In this document: positions 49,276-62,003 of the stretch, piece by piece
Numbering within the stretch: the stretch's first letter is position 1
Layout: each line of letters opens with the position of its first letter
NCBI GenBank assembly: GCA_024699855.1
Contig: JAMPIQ010000001.1
Location: forward strand, 16,368,001 to 16,432,000
Length of the DNA: 64,000 nt
Reading direction: 5' to 3'
Source: Aphelenchoides besseyi
Taxonomy: Eukaryota; Nematoda; Chromadorea; Rhabditida; Aphelenchoididae
Made by a program: the position numbers and the translations under genes
The notes under the pieces: generated by a model
Database searches by the model: none
What the model was told of the DNA's origin: nothing
What the model saw: only the letters and a program-made list of their open reading frames with translations

Positions 49276-50713
49276 TTTTAACTGAAAAAACGAAATAAAC
49301 GCAAAAAGCTTTTCGGGTTTGTCGTCTCGATTGGCCTCTCGAGTTCGCGTATCGAAATCTCGTCGATCAATCACAATCGTTTCAGTCAAAAGAAAAACAT
49401 AAAACGAAAGAAACTAATGGAAATCAAACGAGTGAAGCGAATGAACGGCCGTTTGGTAATGAGAAAAAAGTCGATTGTGCCAACGGGCAATCGGATTGGG
49501 AAATCGACGCGATGACGAGACGCCAACGAACAAGATCGACGGCGAAAATGGCGCGATGAGAATCGGGACCGCGAACTGCGAGCCAACTGAGCGCCAAACT
49601 GAACGTCAATTTCGCTCGCTAAACGTTTTTGCTTATGAATGCAAACAGTAGGCTCATCAATCAACTGGCCGAAAATAGCCGGGACCCTACGAAACTAATT
49701 TACAGGCCGATTGTTTTTCTTGTCCCCCAACTTGTTCGCATCTTCTCTCGACAACCGCGTGAGCGATCTTTGAGTCTTGAGGGAAAACATTTTTATTGCG
49801 GTAGAAGGCGAAGAGATGGATGACAAGTGGGAAAGTCGTTGAAGTAAGAAACGAATGGATTGAAAAGAAATGTTCTAGTTTTTGCCCTGAAGCCACGACT
49901 TTCTTTTTGTCTTCCACGACATTTACCGATCTGTCGGTCATAATTACAGCCGTCAATTTTGTCGGCAAACTTCCATGTCGAATCAACGGACGCCCACTGT
50001 TCAGTCAACGAATCGGATAATGTTATTTTGTTAAGTTAATCTTACGCTCAGAATTCCGAAAAAGAACAATGGAAATTTCAGCAACAATGTCCGGCAAAGT
50101 CTGTAAACAACGAAGACACCACACGTGGGTTGAGAGCCGAAATAGAAAACTCATTCCATTGATGGAATCCATCTGTCAAGGCTTTTTAATTTAATCCAAA
50201 CTCCAGAGGCAAATGGTCGAGTGAAGACACTCCAAGCACTCGCTTTCTTACATCACGGTGAGGATGACAAATGACCGTCGTATTCAAAAACAACTGGAAG
50301 ATTTTTGGATTTGGAAGACTGAAGTTGAGGAGAAAATGTTTGAAACAAGAATTCAGCAGCTGCTTTGACGTGGTGAATTGCGCAGTTTGAGGTTTTAAGC
50401 GGAGTTGACGTTCAGGTTGGAAAGCCTCCGAAAATACAACTTGAAAGTAACTAGGTAACCAGCAGGATTCTCGTACGCCAAAGTAAGTGAACGAAAGCGA
50501 CAATCAAATTTGCTCTGTTTGCGTGGAGAACTTGGAAAAAAGTTCAGTAGAATGTAAACGAAAAAAGAAAAAGGAAAAGGGCAATTGAAGTCGGTTTTCA
50601 GTCCTCGACTGCCGTCCGATTTCGACCATCCGGTCCGAAATGTTTTCCCCAAAGGCGTGCACTTTCTTCTTCAATTGTGAATCTTGCAAGAGCGTAAATG
50701 TGGAGCGTAATTA
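49276..50713. other. Intergenic region between inhibitor-2 and mariner
   Basis: Several frames below 110 codons, none with a recognisable domain. Minus-strand sequence near 49280-49664 is upstream of inhibitor-2 and may be its promoter and 5' UTR. No RNA gene recognised. Confidence 0.35.
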
Positions 50714-50952
50714 CAGGGTGTCTCAAAAAAAAGGGCAATCGTGCTGTAACTTTTTAACCAGCCATTGTATGAAGATTCTGTAAAAAGCAACTAAGGTTTT
50801 TTTTGGCCGCGGAGTCGATTGGTCTAATTTTTTGCCAGATCGGACAAGTCCGCAGGCTGCTATGGACAATTTTGTACTCCCAAGCGAGTTCAACGCTGCG
50901 AGTTTTTGCATAAATTTACAAACGATGCTTCCCATTCTTCATTTTTGTCTTC
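50714..50952. repeat. Left terminal inverted repeat of mariner
   Basis: 239 bp, matches the reverse complement of 52315-52553 base for base as far as read, up to GTCTTC. Confidence 0.9.
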
Positions 50953-50955
50953 GTT

Positions 50956-52195
50956 ATGTCGGTCAGTCGTTATCAATTTACTCATGACGATCTGGTTACG
51001 ATCCGCGCGTATTTGGATGCCGATCTACCGGTTAGCCGCATGTTATCACTTCAACCGCTTTGGAAAGCCCGAGCGCTGTACAAAGCCATACGTCGAATTC
51101 ATGTAGGAAGCGGATTTCATGACTATAGTGCTGATTGAAAATTAAAGGCTGACCGTAACGCTGTTGACCGTGCTCCTGGTAGCGGCCGCCCGCGCACCAT
51201 CTCCAACGCAATAAGACAACGCATTGTGGCGAATGCGCAAAGCCCACCTCATGCGCCGAGAACTCACCTCAGCATACGCCAAAATGCGAAGTTAGAGAAT
51301 GTTTCTCGTTCTTCAGCTCATCGCATTGTAAGGGAGAAACTTTGGTGTCCTCGGAAATCAAAAGTGAGTTTTTCACTCAGAAAACATTTCACGAACTGAA
51401 TGCTCTTAAAATACGGCTTACAGGTTCATGATTTGAATGATCGGCACAAAGAGAAGCGTAAGCGACTGTGCGAAGCGTTTCAACAACGATTTCACAATCA
51501 AGCCGCAGTGGATTCAATAGTGTTTGTGGATGAAAAGTGGTTCCAGCTGGATCCCTTTTTAAATAGCCAAAATGACCGCCTTTACGTCTCAAATGAGACA
51601 AAAAAACGTGACATCCATCCTACCAAGTGAGACATCATTTAAACACTATCTGTTCATACGTCATTTTTAACAGAATGCTCAAACAGCGAGATTATTTTTG
51701 CCGCAAGATCATGGTTATTGTCGCAATCAGCAGCAAAGGTCCATTGGTGCTGGAGTTCCTTGACAACAGCATGGACGGCGCCAAATACCGTCAACTGCTA
51801 ATCGAAAAATTTTGCCAGCGTGTCGAGTAGCACATCCCAACGGCTTCACACTCGCACACGACGGTGCAAAACCTCATACTGCTGCGGACACAGAAGCGCT
51901 CTTGATTGCCGAAGGAGTCGATTTCACACGCAAGGATGAATGGCCTGCCAAATCTCCTGATCTCAACCTTTGCGACTACCGCCTTTTTGCGTGGATGGAA
52001 GAGAAAGTGCATGTCCGTAGCAGACCCAAGCCAGAGACGATAGACTTGCTGAAAGACCGGATTTTGGAAGCATGGGAAGAATTAGGGCACGAGATTCCAT
52101 TGTGCAATTTGTGGGCTAATGAGTTTCTTAAGCGCATTGCTTTGGTCGTCCGGGAACATGGAGGCCACATTGAACATCTTGTTAACAAACTGTAA
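50956..52195 (+). pseudogene. maT mariner transposase, interrupted
   Basis: From the ATG at 50956 the protein shows a helix-turn-helix N-terminus (RYQFTHDDLVTIRAYLDA), GSGRPRTIS, and the catalytic Asp residues in VDEKWF, AHDGAKPHT and SPDLNLCDYRLF. The second and third are separated by 37 residues. Two introns are plausible (about 51363-51423, ending TTACAG, and 51629-51674, ending TTAACAG). A TGA at about 51136 interrupts the N-terminal part. A one-base shift in an A-tract near 51806 separates IEK from LPACRVAHPNGF. So this copy should not make active transposase unless those are read errors. It ends at 52195. Confidence 0.8.
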
Positions 52196-52314
52196 TCTTT
52201 AATCTTAAATTGTTATAAATAATCTGTAATCAAGTTCATCCATCAAGTGACATAACGACGTCACGCCATTTCGCCTCGCTTCGATTATTGATACCGCCAG
52301 CGCTTAAAAAAAAG

Positions 52315-52553
52315 GAAGACAAAAATGAAGAATGGGAAGCATCGTTTGTAAATTTATGCAAAAACTCGCAGCGTTGAACTCGCTTGGGAGTACAAAATTG
52401 TCCATAGCAGCCTGCGGACTTGTCCGATCTGGCAAAAAATTAGACCAATCGACTCCGCGGCCAAAAAAAACCTTAGTTGCTTTTTACAGAATCTTCATAC
52501 AATGGCTGGTTAAAAAGTTACAGCACGATTGCCCTTTTTTTTGAGACACCCTG
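52315..52553. repeat. Right terminal inverted repeat of mariner
   Basis: Reverse complement of 50714-50952. Both repeats contain the same chance open frame of 70 codons. Confidence 0.9.
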
Positions 52554-52675
52554 TAGTTGTCGAAACATTCACGGTTGTCATGCAAATAAATTTATTTCAA
52601 CGATCACAATCGGAAGTTGCGAAGAATCACACGGTAAATGAGAAGGGAAACAGTTGAAGGATATTTACGACGAGA

Positions 52676-55600
52676 TCACGCAAACGATTTGTTTCGAACC
52701 ACGTGCAATGCCTCCAAACGTTGAGGTTTTCGTAGTCCCGAATTGGATCGTTCTTGAGCCAAACGTTTGTGCAGTTGAGTTGAGTTATCGTAGAGATCAT
52801 CCGTGTACACAACGCCATTCAATAGACCTTCGGCTTTTGAGTTTCGAGCAAGAAAACTGGATTTCTCTAAAATCGATTGGATTGAACTTAAACATTGAAT
52901 ACAGTTAAGAAGAGAGTAACCCACTTTGCTTACCAGAACTTTTTTTCCGCTCCACCGCGTACTTGTTCATTATGTTCGTTTTCGATGTTGGCTTGAAATA
53001 GCTGTTAACAAAATCGTTCTCCATCGACTGTTCCAAACGCTACAATCAGCTTATTTTTCTGAAGTGATAACCGGACTCACTTTCTTCAGACGGGACTCTC
53101 GATCCAAATCCTCTTCGGTGTAATGAGCTCCATTCTGATGATGCTCGTTTCCGTTTATTGCTCCTCCAACACTCACGGCAGCTCCCATACCGCCCGGTAA
53201 GACGGCGCCTTTCAATAATTGAAGCTCCGGCAACAACCATCGACCTTGGTCTTCATTCCATTGAGCTTCTCGTTTCACTCGTGACAAATCTTCAAGAATC
53301 AATTTGTAAACTTTAACGGCTATTACTTACCTGCGTAATTGGAATCTTTGCGTATTGCCGGCTGAACTCGTTCCAGAATCTGATGAAAAAGTTTCAGCTG
53401 TTGATCTTGTCGGCGAATAGTCTCCAAGTAATCCAAACGATCCAGTTCGAATTCACCTTGAAGATCGTGAATCTCGGATTCTAATGCACGAACCTAAACG
53501 ACGAGAATTCTCTACGAACTTAAATAGCAGACATACGCGTTCAACTTCCCGGTTGTACTCTTTGGTTACTGCATCCAATTTGTCTTGAGTTGATGAGTAG
53601 ACGTGAAGAAGTGGGTCGTCTTTGTGTACATTTAGAGCTTCTGAATAAGTTTGTATTCTTAGGGTTTGATCATTCGATAACTCACCAGCCAATTTCTGCA
53701 TTTTCTTTTCGGCTTCACGCATCTTCTTCATTCGCTTTTGTTTCAAGGCTTCGTTGTTTGCCTGCTCACCACCAACTAACTGCTGTTGAAGTTGTTCGAG
53801 TCGTTTTCGTGCTTCAGCTTCGTCCAACGGTTTCTCAGCTTTCTGTGCCGCTTCCACATCGGCCGTCGCTTTTTCGTATTGTTCCCGCAACTTCGACAGA
53901 TCTTCTTCCAATTTGGCCTTCGATTTTTGTTCATTCTCATATGAGGCTCGAAGTTCGGCCATCGACTGAGCGAATTCTTCTCTCAACCGCTCTTTTATTG
54001 CTTCAATTTCCTCGGTTGATGTTTCCGTGGGTCCACTAGTCGTTGAAGCAACGGCGGCTGGTCCCTTGGTTTGCATCATGTGTTTGAGTCGTTCGATTTC
54101 GAGTTGATATTCTCGCAACAACGCATCTTTTGGATCCTCATTGATACGCGGCAAGTTCTTAATGTTCTTGGCACGATTTGCGTATCTCAGTGTCGACAAT
54201 GTTTCGTCGTAGTTGTTATCTGATGGTGAGATACAGGCGATCATAACTGTTTTTGTATTTCCGCCAAGTGAATCCTAAACATCGATAGGGGGAGATTGGG
54301 TTTCAAGTAACCAACTTGAAGAAGACGAGTGAGCTTCGAATCACGGTATGGAATGTGCGTAGATTTTCCATCGACTAAAGCGGAAATAACGTTGCCAAGA
54401 GCCGATAGAGACAAATTGATTTTCGTCGCTTCTTTAAAACGTTCACCTGTAGCTCCGGTTTTTGCTTGTCGTTCTGAAAGTTAAAGATTTGAGTTAAGAT
54501 TAATACATTTCAAAGATACCTGAGCCCGCCAAGTCCACTAAGTTTAGTTTGCCCATACGTATGGATCCGTTATCACTAAGGGCTTCAACATAAATAGTGA
54601 AAATTGAATGAGATCTGAAGATTTCTGCTCTTCAATTTTTCGTTGAGTTAACTAACCGGCTTGAGTCCTTGTTCATTAATGTAGCTCCAACATGACGATT
54701 ATTGAAACCAGTGTCCATGAGTCTTAAACAATCTTTGACCTAAACAATTGTGTTGTAATGGAAAGCACATCAAGTCAATTTACGTCGTGACACACGTGCA
54801 TTGAGAGACCGGCAACAAACACGCCGCGATCACCGTGTTCTTTTATGTCCAATTTTTGTTGACGGTTTTCACCCAACAGGTCGCGAATTTCTTCGTTGTA
54901 AATCTAAGTGTTCAATCGTAATCTTCAATATGTCTTGCTTTTACCTCAAGATAACTGACATGTACGAGGAATTTGGTATGTGATATTGTGGCAATTGACT
55001 CGTAGATTTGTTCAAAAGTTCGCGGAATGATTCCACGTTGTGCCGGTACCCGATCATCGCCCTGCATACTGAACGTTTTTCCACTACCAGTTTGACCGTA
55101 CGCAAAGACCGTTCCATTGTAGCCTTCGACCACGCTCTACAACGGAAATTTTGAGTGTAAATCTTTGACAGCTGAAGTGACGCTGTGAAACTATATCACA
55201 GTTTTTGTCGCTCAACAGTTGCAGAAGTTTGGTTGATGAGTTCAAAAAAACGTTTGTAGAAAACTGGAGAGTAATCAAATGACCACCATCTCTGCTTTCA
55301 CCTCATGAGTTATCTCTTTCCATTTCTGTTCCCTAACTGACCTCAACTAATGGATAAACTATGTCATTGTAAATCTGCTCGGACGTCGATTCCATGTAGT
55401 AAACGCCATCGAAGGTGAAGATTTTTGGTGGACTTTCGGCGGCTTGCAAAACACATTGACCCAGTGATGGATCCATTTCGACACATGGCTGAAGATTAAA
55501 GTGATTAAGCAGTTAAACGGTAATTGACGGCTTTAACAATCCAAAAACAGTTTGATATAAAGCTATTAATTACTTTCGGTCGCTCATTCATTTGCAGAAG

Positions 55601-55702
55601 AGCGTTGTCAAGGGACTCAACTGCTCTTACCTGGGAGGCCAACTTGATTTCCCGTTGATTGAACGGTCGACACCGACAAATTACCCGCACGGATTCCGCC
55701 AT
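52676..55702 (-). CDS. osm-3: OSM-3/KIF17 homodimeric kinesin-2
   Basis: The start [18 protein letters not shown] at 55702 is followed by a full kinesin motor: [18 protein letters not shown] (P-loop), NKDSSRSHSIFT (switch I), LVDLAGSERQ (switch II) and [12 protein letters not shown] (neck linker entry). A coiled-coil stalk follows ([18 protein letters not shown] and the Glu/Lys-rich part to about 53450), then [18 protein letters not shown] and the tail [10 protein letters not shown], all in the order known from worm OSM-3. The stop is at 52676. About a dozen exons; total near 700 residues. OSM-3 drives anterograde intraflagellar transport in sensory cilia. No lesion seen; the small exon around 53000 ([16 protein letters not shown]) needs the 41-bp intron ending TTGTAG. 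Confidence 0.93.
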
Positions 55703-58700
55703 TGTGTTTCGATTAAACGATAAATTTGCTCAAAATTTAATCCAATGAAGGTAGAACGATCAGCTACGTCATCATCGACCAATCAGTCGTTCTCTTATTT
55801 CCATTAGTAACGTTAAGGTCCAGTAGTTGTAGGGTCTCAGTTTGGCATTCTACAAACAACTTAAAAACGTCAAAACGGAAATAATCGAGACATACAAAAA
55901 AACAGTCGTTGACTTCATACGTGTGATTTCACGAAAACTCGCAACCTCGATAACAAGCACCTTCGACAAAAATTGTTGGCATGAAATTTCCGCATGGACG
56001 ACATAAGAACGAAAGAAAGAAATGCGGACGTTAAAACGACAATTCGGCTTCTTCTTTCTACGGTGTTTCCGAGTCGTTCGAAACAACGACAATAAGCCAC
56101 AGAAACGGTCTGAACACGTATGAAACGATCGTACGAACTACACGACAGGAAAACGTGACTAAACGAAAAAACTTAGTTCTTCTCACGATCATTCTTCTAA
56201 CTGTTGGATTTCGCGGAACTTCCGTTTCCACCATTTGGCTTTCACCCCTCCAATTGTAATTCCCATTCAACGGGTGTTTGGCTGCTGCTCATTGTCGTCC
56301 TTCTGACCGCCCCAATTCGATGCTCACGACCCTTCGAGGGCTAATAACCAGTGGAAAAAAAGGTAAGAAAAAATATTCTCACAGATGCCAAAGGCAAAAA
56401 TAATCACCTTGACAACTGGGAGGCTTTTTCACGCGCCAACAACGAGCCGCGAACTCTAACGGACATAAAAAACAAACAGACGAACAATCGTACGAAATCG
56501 AATTATTCGCGAATGGACAAAAGAAGTGAGTACGTGAACTTCTTAAGCTGCAGCCATAGAACGCACGTGGTCGACCGATTGCCGAGCAACCAATTGAGAT
56601 TACAAAACACTTTCGGGAAGATAATACTCACGAGTTCGGTTTTTTGGACAATCCATTTCTCGCAAATGATCGTAGGCTTTCGATTATTCGATTTGCAACA
56701 TCTTCTGGCAACCAAAAAACCTACGATTGAACAACTGAACACTCAAAACTGCCGACCAAAAACGGTCGAATGGACGACCGACATTTCCGGTCATTTGAGG
56801 GCTACGAAGCTCACCGTTTACTTTACGTTTTTTTCTGTTAGAACCAAAAACGAAATACGAAAGTATCGACGAAACAAGAAACACCCCAACATTCAAAAGT
56901 TAAATTTCGATTCTGTGCGTGACTTTTCTCGAAGTCATTTCTGCCGTTTAACTTTGGTCGATCGACGGCGAAAGATCGGAACGAGAGGATCGTTGATAAC
57001 AAGTGATACGCGCAAGTTGGTGTGATCGTTTCCGCAAATTTCGTTCGAACGAGTTGAGTTCTCGGTGTTGGCTTCGATCAGCATTCTTTTCGCCGTCGTC
57101 TTATCTCCGAGTTGGCATTCCAATTCGACAATCGTGCACTTCGAACAACTTTCTCTCCAAATGTTCTGGGGACGGTTAATTGCTTTTGGTCGTTGATCGA
57201 GAAGCGGAAGTGAAGATCTCGTAGTGAACGAAGAGATCGATTCGATGACTTTTGAAAATTGGCTTCCGGTTCAAACAAAACGCAAATTTGTTATCTTTGA
57301 ACAACCAGCGATCATGCGACAACGCACTTGTCAACAGGAGTGTTTTTTGCTTCAGGCATCGCACACGATTTTCGGTGCGTGTGTTTGGTTTCGAATCGCA
57401 AAACTTTTTCGCATCTTCCGCGATTTTTCGTAATGTTGCAGTTATACGCGTGTTCTCGTACTAGCTCCCCGAACAAGCGCGTGCTCCTTATGACTCGTTG
57501 GTTTCACAGGGATCGATGACGTTGAGAGCTCATGAACGCTTTTCGAACCATCGAAACGTCACTTTTATGTTAAGGGGGTCAATTGCGTAACTGATCGGGG
57601 CGAAGAGGCTCTTAAACTCGTCGGTTGTTTGTCAACATGAAATTTGGGGTGAAATTGGGAAGCAGCTCATCGTTCTAATCGGAGAGTTTATTGTTCGTTT
57701 ACACGTATTTTCGGGTTGTTTTTTAAAAGTTGTTGACGAAAAAGGCCCGTTTGATCGAAGAGCGATTGGAATTTTCAATGAAGGGGTTCAAGTTCGCAAT
57801 TTCAAATGCGTCTCGTAGACCAAAAGCTTTCTATACATATCAATGAAACTAAGTTGAGAACAGAACTGCGCAATTCTAACCGAACGGTCTTGTTAATCGG
57901 TGATCGTATTTTGGCGTGTGGTTTCGAAGTCTGCGTGCTGCACAGTTGGTGATTTCGATTACTCGGTCGTTCCGTTGCTACGTAGTGGTTTTTGGTTTCG
58001 GTGGAAAAAGTCGCCGTAAAGCGTCGATAGGAGGTTTATGATCTGAAGTGCATTTTCGGGTTAGAAGGGTATTCCTTAACGGCGAAGGGTACGGGGTACT
58101 TTCATTACTTTCTTGTCCAATTAAAACCATTAGCTGCCGAGATTTGAACTGTTTACTTTGCGTTCTTTTATTCTATTTGCACACTTTGCAATCAAACTTA
58201 AAGGATTTTACGAACCAAAATCACGATCAAACGTTGAGAGCGAAGACCATCGATAAACGTTGTCTTCCCGACTCTTTTTGTTTGTTCCCGGATTGCTGTA
58301 AAAAGATTTTCGTTACAGTCAAGAAACTCTTTTGAAGCAATTAAACTCGTGATGCCAAAAATTGTAACGTAAATCGATTTCATAGCGTTTTTGAGTACGT
58401 GAATGTTTTACACTTTCACGCTTTCCATCCAACCAACTTCTTCGAAAGGGGAAGAGAGACGGTGCGTGGTGTTCCAATGATCACAAGTTTGTTTATCGTT
58501 CAATTTCGGAAACACGTGAAAACGCAGATTCCGCATTCTAAGTTTTACATTCGAAATTGAACGCAAACGATTTTCCATTGATGTGAAGGCAAACACGAAG
58601 CGAGGTACCCAATCCGATTTCCCATTTGCACTTTTTTCACTTGACGCTCGTTGATCGATGAGAAATCAAACTCGTGACTTTTGTTCGGAGTCCAAAAAAA

Positions 58701-59006
58701 CGTTTTGTCTTTGAACTGTGAGAGCAATTGAACTGACTGCCGCGTTCGGTCGTAAACTTTGTTTGTTCATCATCACTTACCCTTTCGTCGACATTTACGT
58801 TCCTTCTACTTCGGCATTAAGTGTATCTGATGTTTTTTAGGTTCAACCTTCAGAGTTTCCGGGTCTTGAAATAGAAAATTTCACGTCAAAATTTACCGCC
58901 ACAGGGGTGGTTGCCGTGTTATGAACGACGAGAACAAACGAACTTCTAACTCCACTACTTTGTTCCTTCAACGTCGTAGAAAACGCAGATTCCGCCCAAT
59001 TGGTCA
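55703..59006. other. Long intergenic region between osm-3 and the receptor gene
   Basis: Divergent promoters of osm-3 (minus) and the nuclear receptor (plus) are expected here. The longest open frame, 56351-57025 on plus (224 codons), begins with GTG, is Asn/Lys/Thr/Arg-rich and has no domain; opposite-strand frames are also open. Taken as non-coding, with low certainty. Confidence 0.35.
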
Positions 59007-61558
59007 ATGGCAATGTTCTTCTCAAGTGAATCCGCTCAGCCCTATGATCGACATCTAAACCCAATGGATACTCAACCAACAAGTCAGTTGCCTCAAGACG
59101 ATGAACAAGTGGTTGAAATGGTTGACAGTAAGTTTTCTTTGGAAGATTCATCACAAAAACGTTTCAGGTTGTTCGTTGAATAACGTTCCAGTTCTTTCGA
59201 AATCGGGTTCGGACTCCTCGGTTTCGCAGGAATCTTCTTTCCAATGCTCTTCCGCCAGCTTTTATAACAATCCGATCAATGAACACACTCCAACGAACTT
59301 TGCAAACTTCAATTCGTCGAATTTGCCACAAACCGAAACAATGGAAACAAACAGAGAGACCACTTCTTGTGTTGTTTGTAGTGATTCAAATGCAGTAGCT
59401 AAACACTACGGAGTTCTGGCTTGTTTGGGTAACCAGTTAAGATAGAATAGCTCTAACATTTTGACTCTTAGGCTGCAAAGGATTCTTCAGACGAACGCTG
59501 AAAAAGGCCGATCAATACGAATGCATGAAAAACGATAATTGCATCATCGACAAAAGAGAAAGAAATGGCTGTAGAGCTTGTCGTTTTAGACGTTGTCTTG
59601 AATCCGGAATGGTAAGTTACAAGGAAGTAGATTGAACCCTGAACTTTGTTTCAGGATCCATCAGCTGTACGTCCGGACCGTGATTTCACAGGACGCCAAC
59701 AAACAATTCGACTTCAAGTTCCGACCAAACGTTCGAAATCGACGACAAGCGAAAAGAAAAAAGACGAAAAATCAAAGTTGAAGATCACAACGGACAAAGA
59801 TGAGACGTGGAAACGTTTGCCGGTTGAAATGAGAACGATGATTATGACACTCATGAACATTGAGATTAAGGTATTCAAAAATGAACCTAACAGGAGTATT
59901 TTGGGTTTTAAGATCTCACGTGGTGATACGATGAATGACGCTTCCAAAGTGTATCCATTGCACATAAACACGATTCGTGAAATTATCGAAAATCCGATTA
60001 AGTTGTCAGGAAAAAGAACTGAGGTAACGAGTTGTTTTGTTGATGTTTTCAATTTCGTTCAATTTCAGATGCGGTATGAACCCTATCGGTAGGTCTTGAG
60101 AATCGCTCAAGTTTCTAATCGACAAGAACTTTAAAGAAGAGCGCAGAACTCGGAATTTCAAGTTATCGTTTATCGTCGTCTCATTGCCGCCATCGATTGG
60201 GTCGAGTGTTTATCCGAAATGATGGAAGATGGCGGTCTGACTATTGAAGACAAGATCATGCTTGTTAAGAATTGTTTCGGTCCATTGATGTTGTTCAAGA
60301 ATGCGGCTCGTACTGCCTTGGTGACGAAGGACGAAAACATTTTGTGCGTTTGCAATTTTGCTTATGTGCCCCGTAATATGGGGACCACGTACGATGACGC
60401 GTAGTAAGTTTGCTTATTCCAAGTTGTTATACGTTATCATTAAAGCCATTTGGATAACGGTCTTGTCGGCAGAATGTTGGACGAGTTGGTGAGTCCAATG
60501 CGTAAGATCTCGATTTCCGAAGAGGAATTGGTTAGTCTTTCGGCAATCATCGTTTTGAATCCAAGTAGGTTATCGTCCAGAAACAGATGTCTAAATGTGA
60601 GTTTAGTGGCACGTGATTTGACGGAAAAAGGAGCCGCAAAAATTGGATTGCTGCGCAATCGAATTCAAGACACACTCTTTCAATACCTCAAAGAAACGTA
60701 TCCCGATTCCACACCTGTCCAACGTTTTGGCAATCTCCTTCTGTATCTTCCAATCCTAACTGTAAGAACAAGGCAAGAAACAAGCAACATTTCCGAGTTT
60801 CAGTCATTAGCAAACATTGTTAGCGAGAACATTCGTTTTGCCCAAACTTTCAGTCCGTTAGGTGATGTTCCGTTGTTTACGAGTTTGTTCGGATGTTTTC
60901 CTGTTGAACCGTTCTTTGACACTCAATCGACATTGACCAACGGTGCGGTACTTCGCAAATCGGTTGAGGTGCAAACGGACATGACAATGAAAAAGAAGGT
61001 TCGAGCAACTTGTTTTCAATTTTATTCAGATCTTCAGAAGATGCCCACGAAACGTCGATTGCCGTCTTCATTCACATCACCGGTGGAAAACGAGTCAAGA
61101 CACGAGTTTCGTCTTTTTCAAGCTCCATGTTCCTATACGTTAACCGAAATGTTTGACGATCGCATGAATGACGCGTCGCCACCGACTCAACAGTCAACTG
61201 AACAGCATAATCATTTAACAGTAATTGTTCAATCGACTAACCAATTTCTATAATCGATTTTCAGTCTCAAGCTCCACATCCTCCAATTCACTTTTGCGCT
61301 TCCGCTCCACAACTCTTTCACGCTGCTCAACAACAACAAACCTCAGATTTTGTTAACCAATCACAGTTATACGATAAACGTTTTTGTGAGCCACAATCCT
61401 CGAATCAACTGTTACAACCGGCCAACTATCGACCCTATCACACGGTTGGTCCGTGGAACTTTAATTCGTCGACTCCCGCAGCTCAATCTTTTGGTTTCTC
61501 GACCATTCATTACTCATCTCAATCGCAACTTTCAACTCAACAACCAACCAGTCAATGA
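59007..61558 (+). CDS. Nuclear hormone receptor, HNF4-derived nematode type
   Basis: ATG at 59007 ([20 protein letters not shown]). After a Ser-rich A/B region, the DNA-binding domain spans three exons: [54 protein letters not shown] and the [10 protein letters not shown] extension typical of worm receptors that arose from HNF4. The P-box is CLGCKG, with Leu where most receptors have Asp/Glu/Asn. The ligand-binding domain shows [43 protein letters not shown] and [13 protein letters not shown] last exon (61265-61558) adds a Gln/Ser-rich tail. AATAAA at 61609. Acts as a DNA-binding transcription regulator; ligand unknown. All splice sites that I placed are canonical. Confidence 0.88.
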
Positions 61559-61885
61559 TTTTTCTCACTGAGATTCGCTGCCTATTTATTTGTTGTTCAA
61601 CTGTACATAATAAACTTTTAATTGTTGACTACACACACTAACGTTTTTGACGATTAAGCAAATATCAATAAAAGAATAGTAGGTATTCTTATTATATTTG
61701 TTGTGTCTTGAAATTTCTGTCATTTAAGACCTGTTAGCTACTTGCTTAGAGCCGTGTAAGTAAATGTAGAGTAACGAAAGTAAAAACAAATGAACAATTT
61801 GAGCCATCGCGCATTATCAGTAAAACCAAATACATTAAGGCTATTAAAATAATATAAAAACAGTGGACGGATTCAATGTCAAAAA
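61559..61885. other. 3' flank of the receptor gene
   Basis: Contains the polyadenylation signal at 61609-61614, then AT-rich sequence without features. Confidence 0.45.
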
Positions 61886-62003
61886 GCGTTCGTCACTTGA
61901 GATTCCAAGGACGTCTCCGATCCATGTACTAATCAAGCTCATCGTTGCTTAACTTGCCAGATCGGACGGGATGGCGTGCATTCAACGAGATATGGACGAA
62001 CAC
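61886..62003 (-). rRNA. 5S ribosomal RNA
   Basis: The minus strand carries the conserved 5S core: TTGAATGCACGCCATCCCGT, CCGATCTGGCAAGTTAAGCA and GGATCGGAGAC. The first and last nine bases (GTGTTCGTC and GACGAACGC) pair as helix I with one G-U. Length about 118 nt. A T-run follows the 3' end (GCTTTTTG), as expected for an RNA polymerase III terminator. Only one unit is seen, so it is dispersed or at the edge of an array; no spliced-leader gene was recognised beside it. The internal control region looks complete, so the gene could be functional. Confidence 0.9.

Larger units (their letters stand above)
50714..52553 (+). mobile_element. maT-type mariner transposon (DD37D)
   Basis: The element is 1,840 bp, flanked by TA on both sides (50712-50713 and 52554-52555), the target duplication of Tc1/mariner elements. 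It has terminal inverted repeats of about 239 bp that appear identical, starting CAGGGTGTCTCAAAAAAAAG. Inside lies a transposase frame with a DD37D triad spacing, the hallmark of the maT clade. Identical ends suggest a recent insertion, although the transposase has lesions. Confidence 0.9.

Noticed and set aside
50723..50935. 70-codon frame present at both ends of the mariner
   Set aside because: It lies inside the terminal inverted repeats, so its duplication is structural and not coding.
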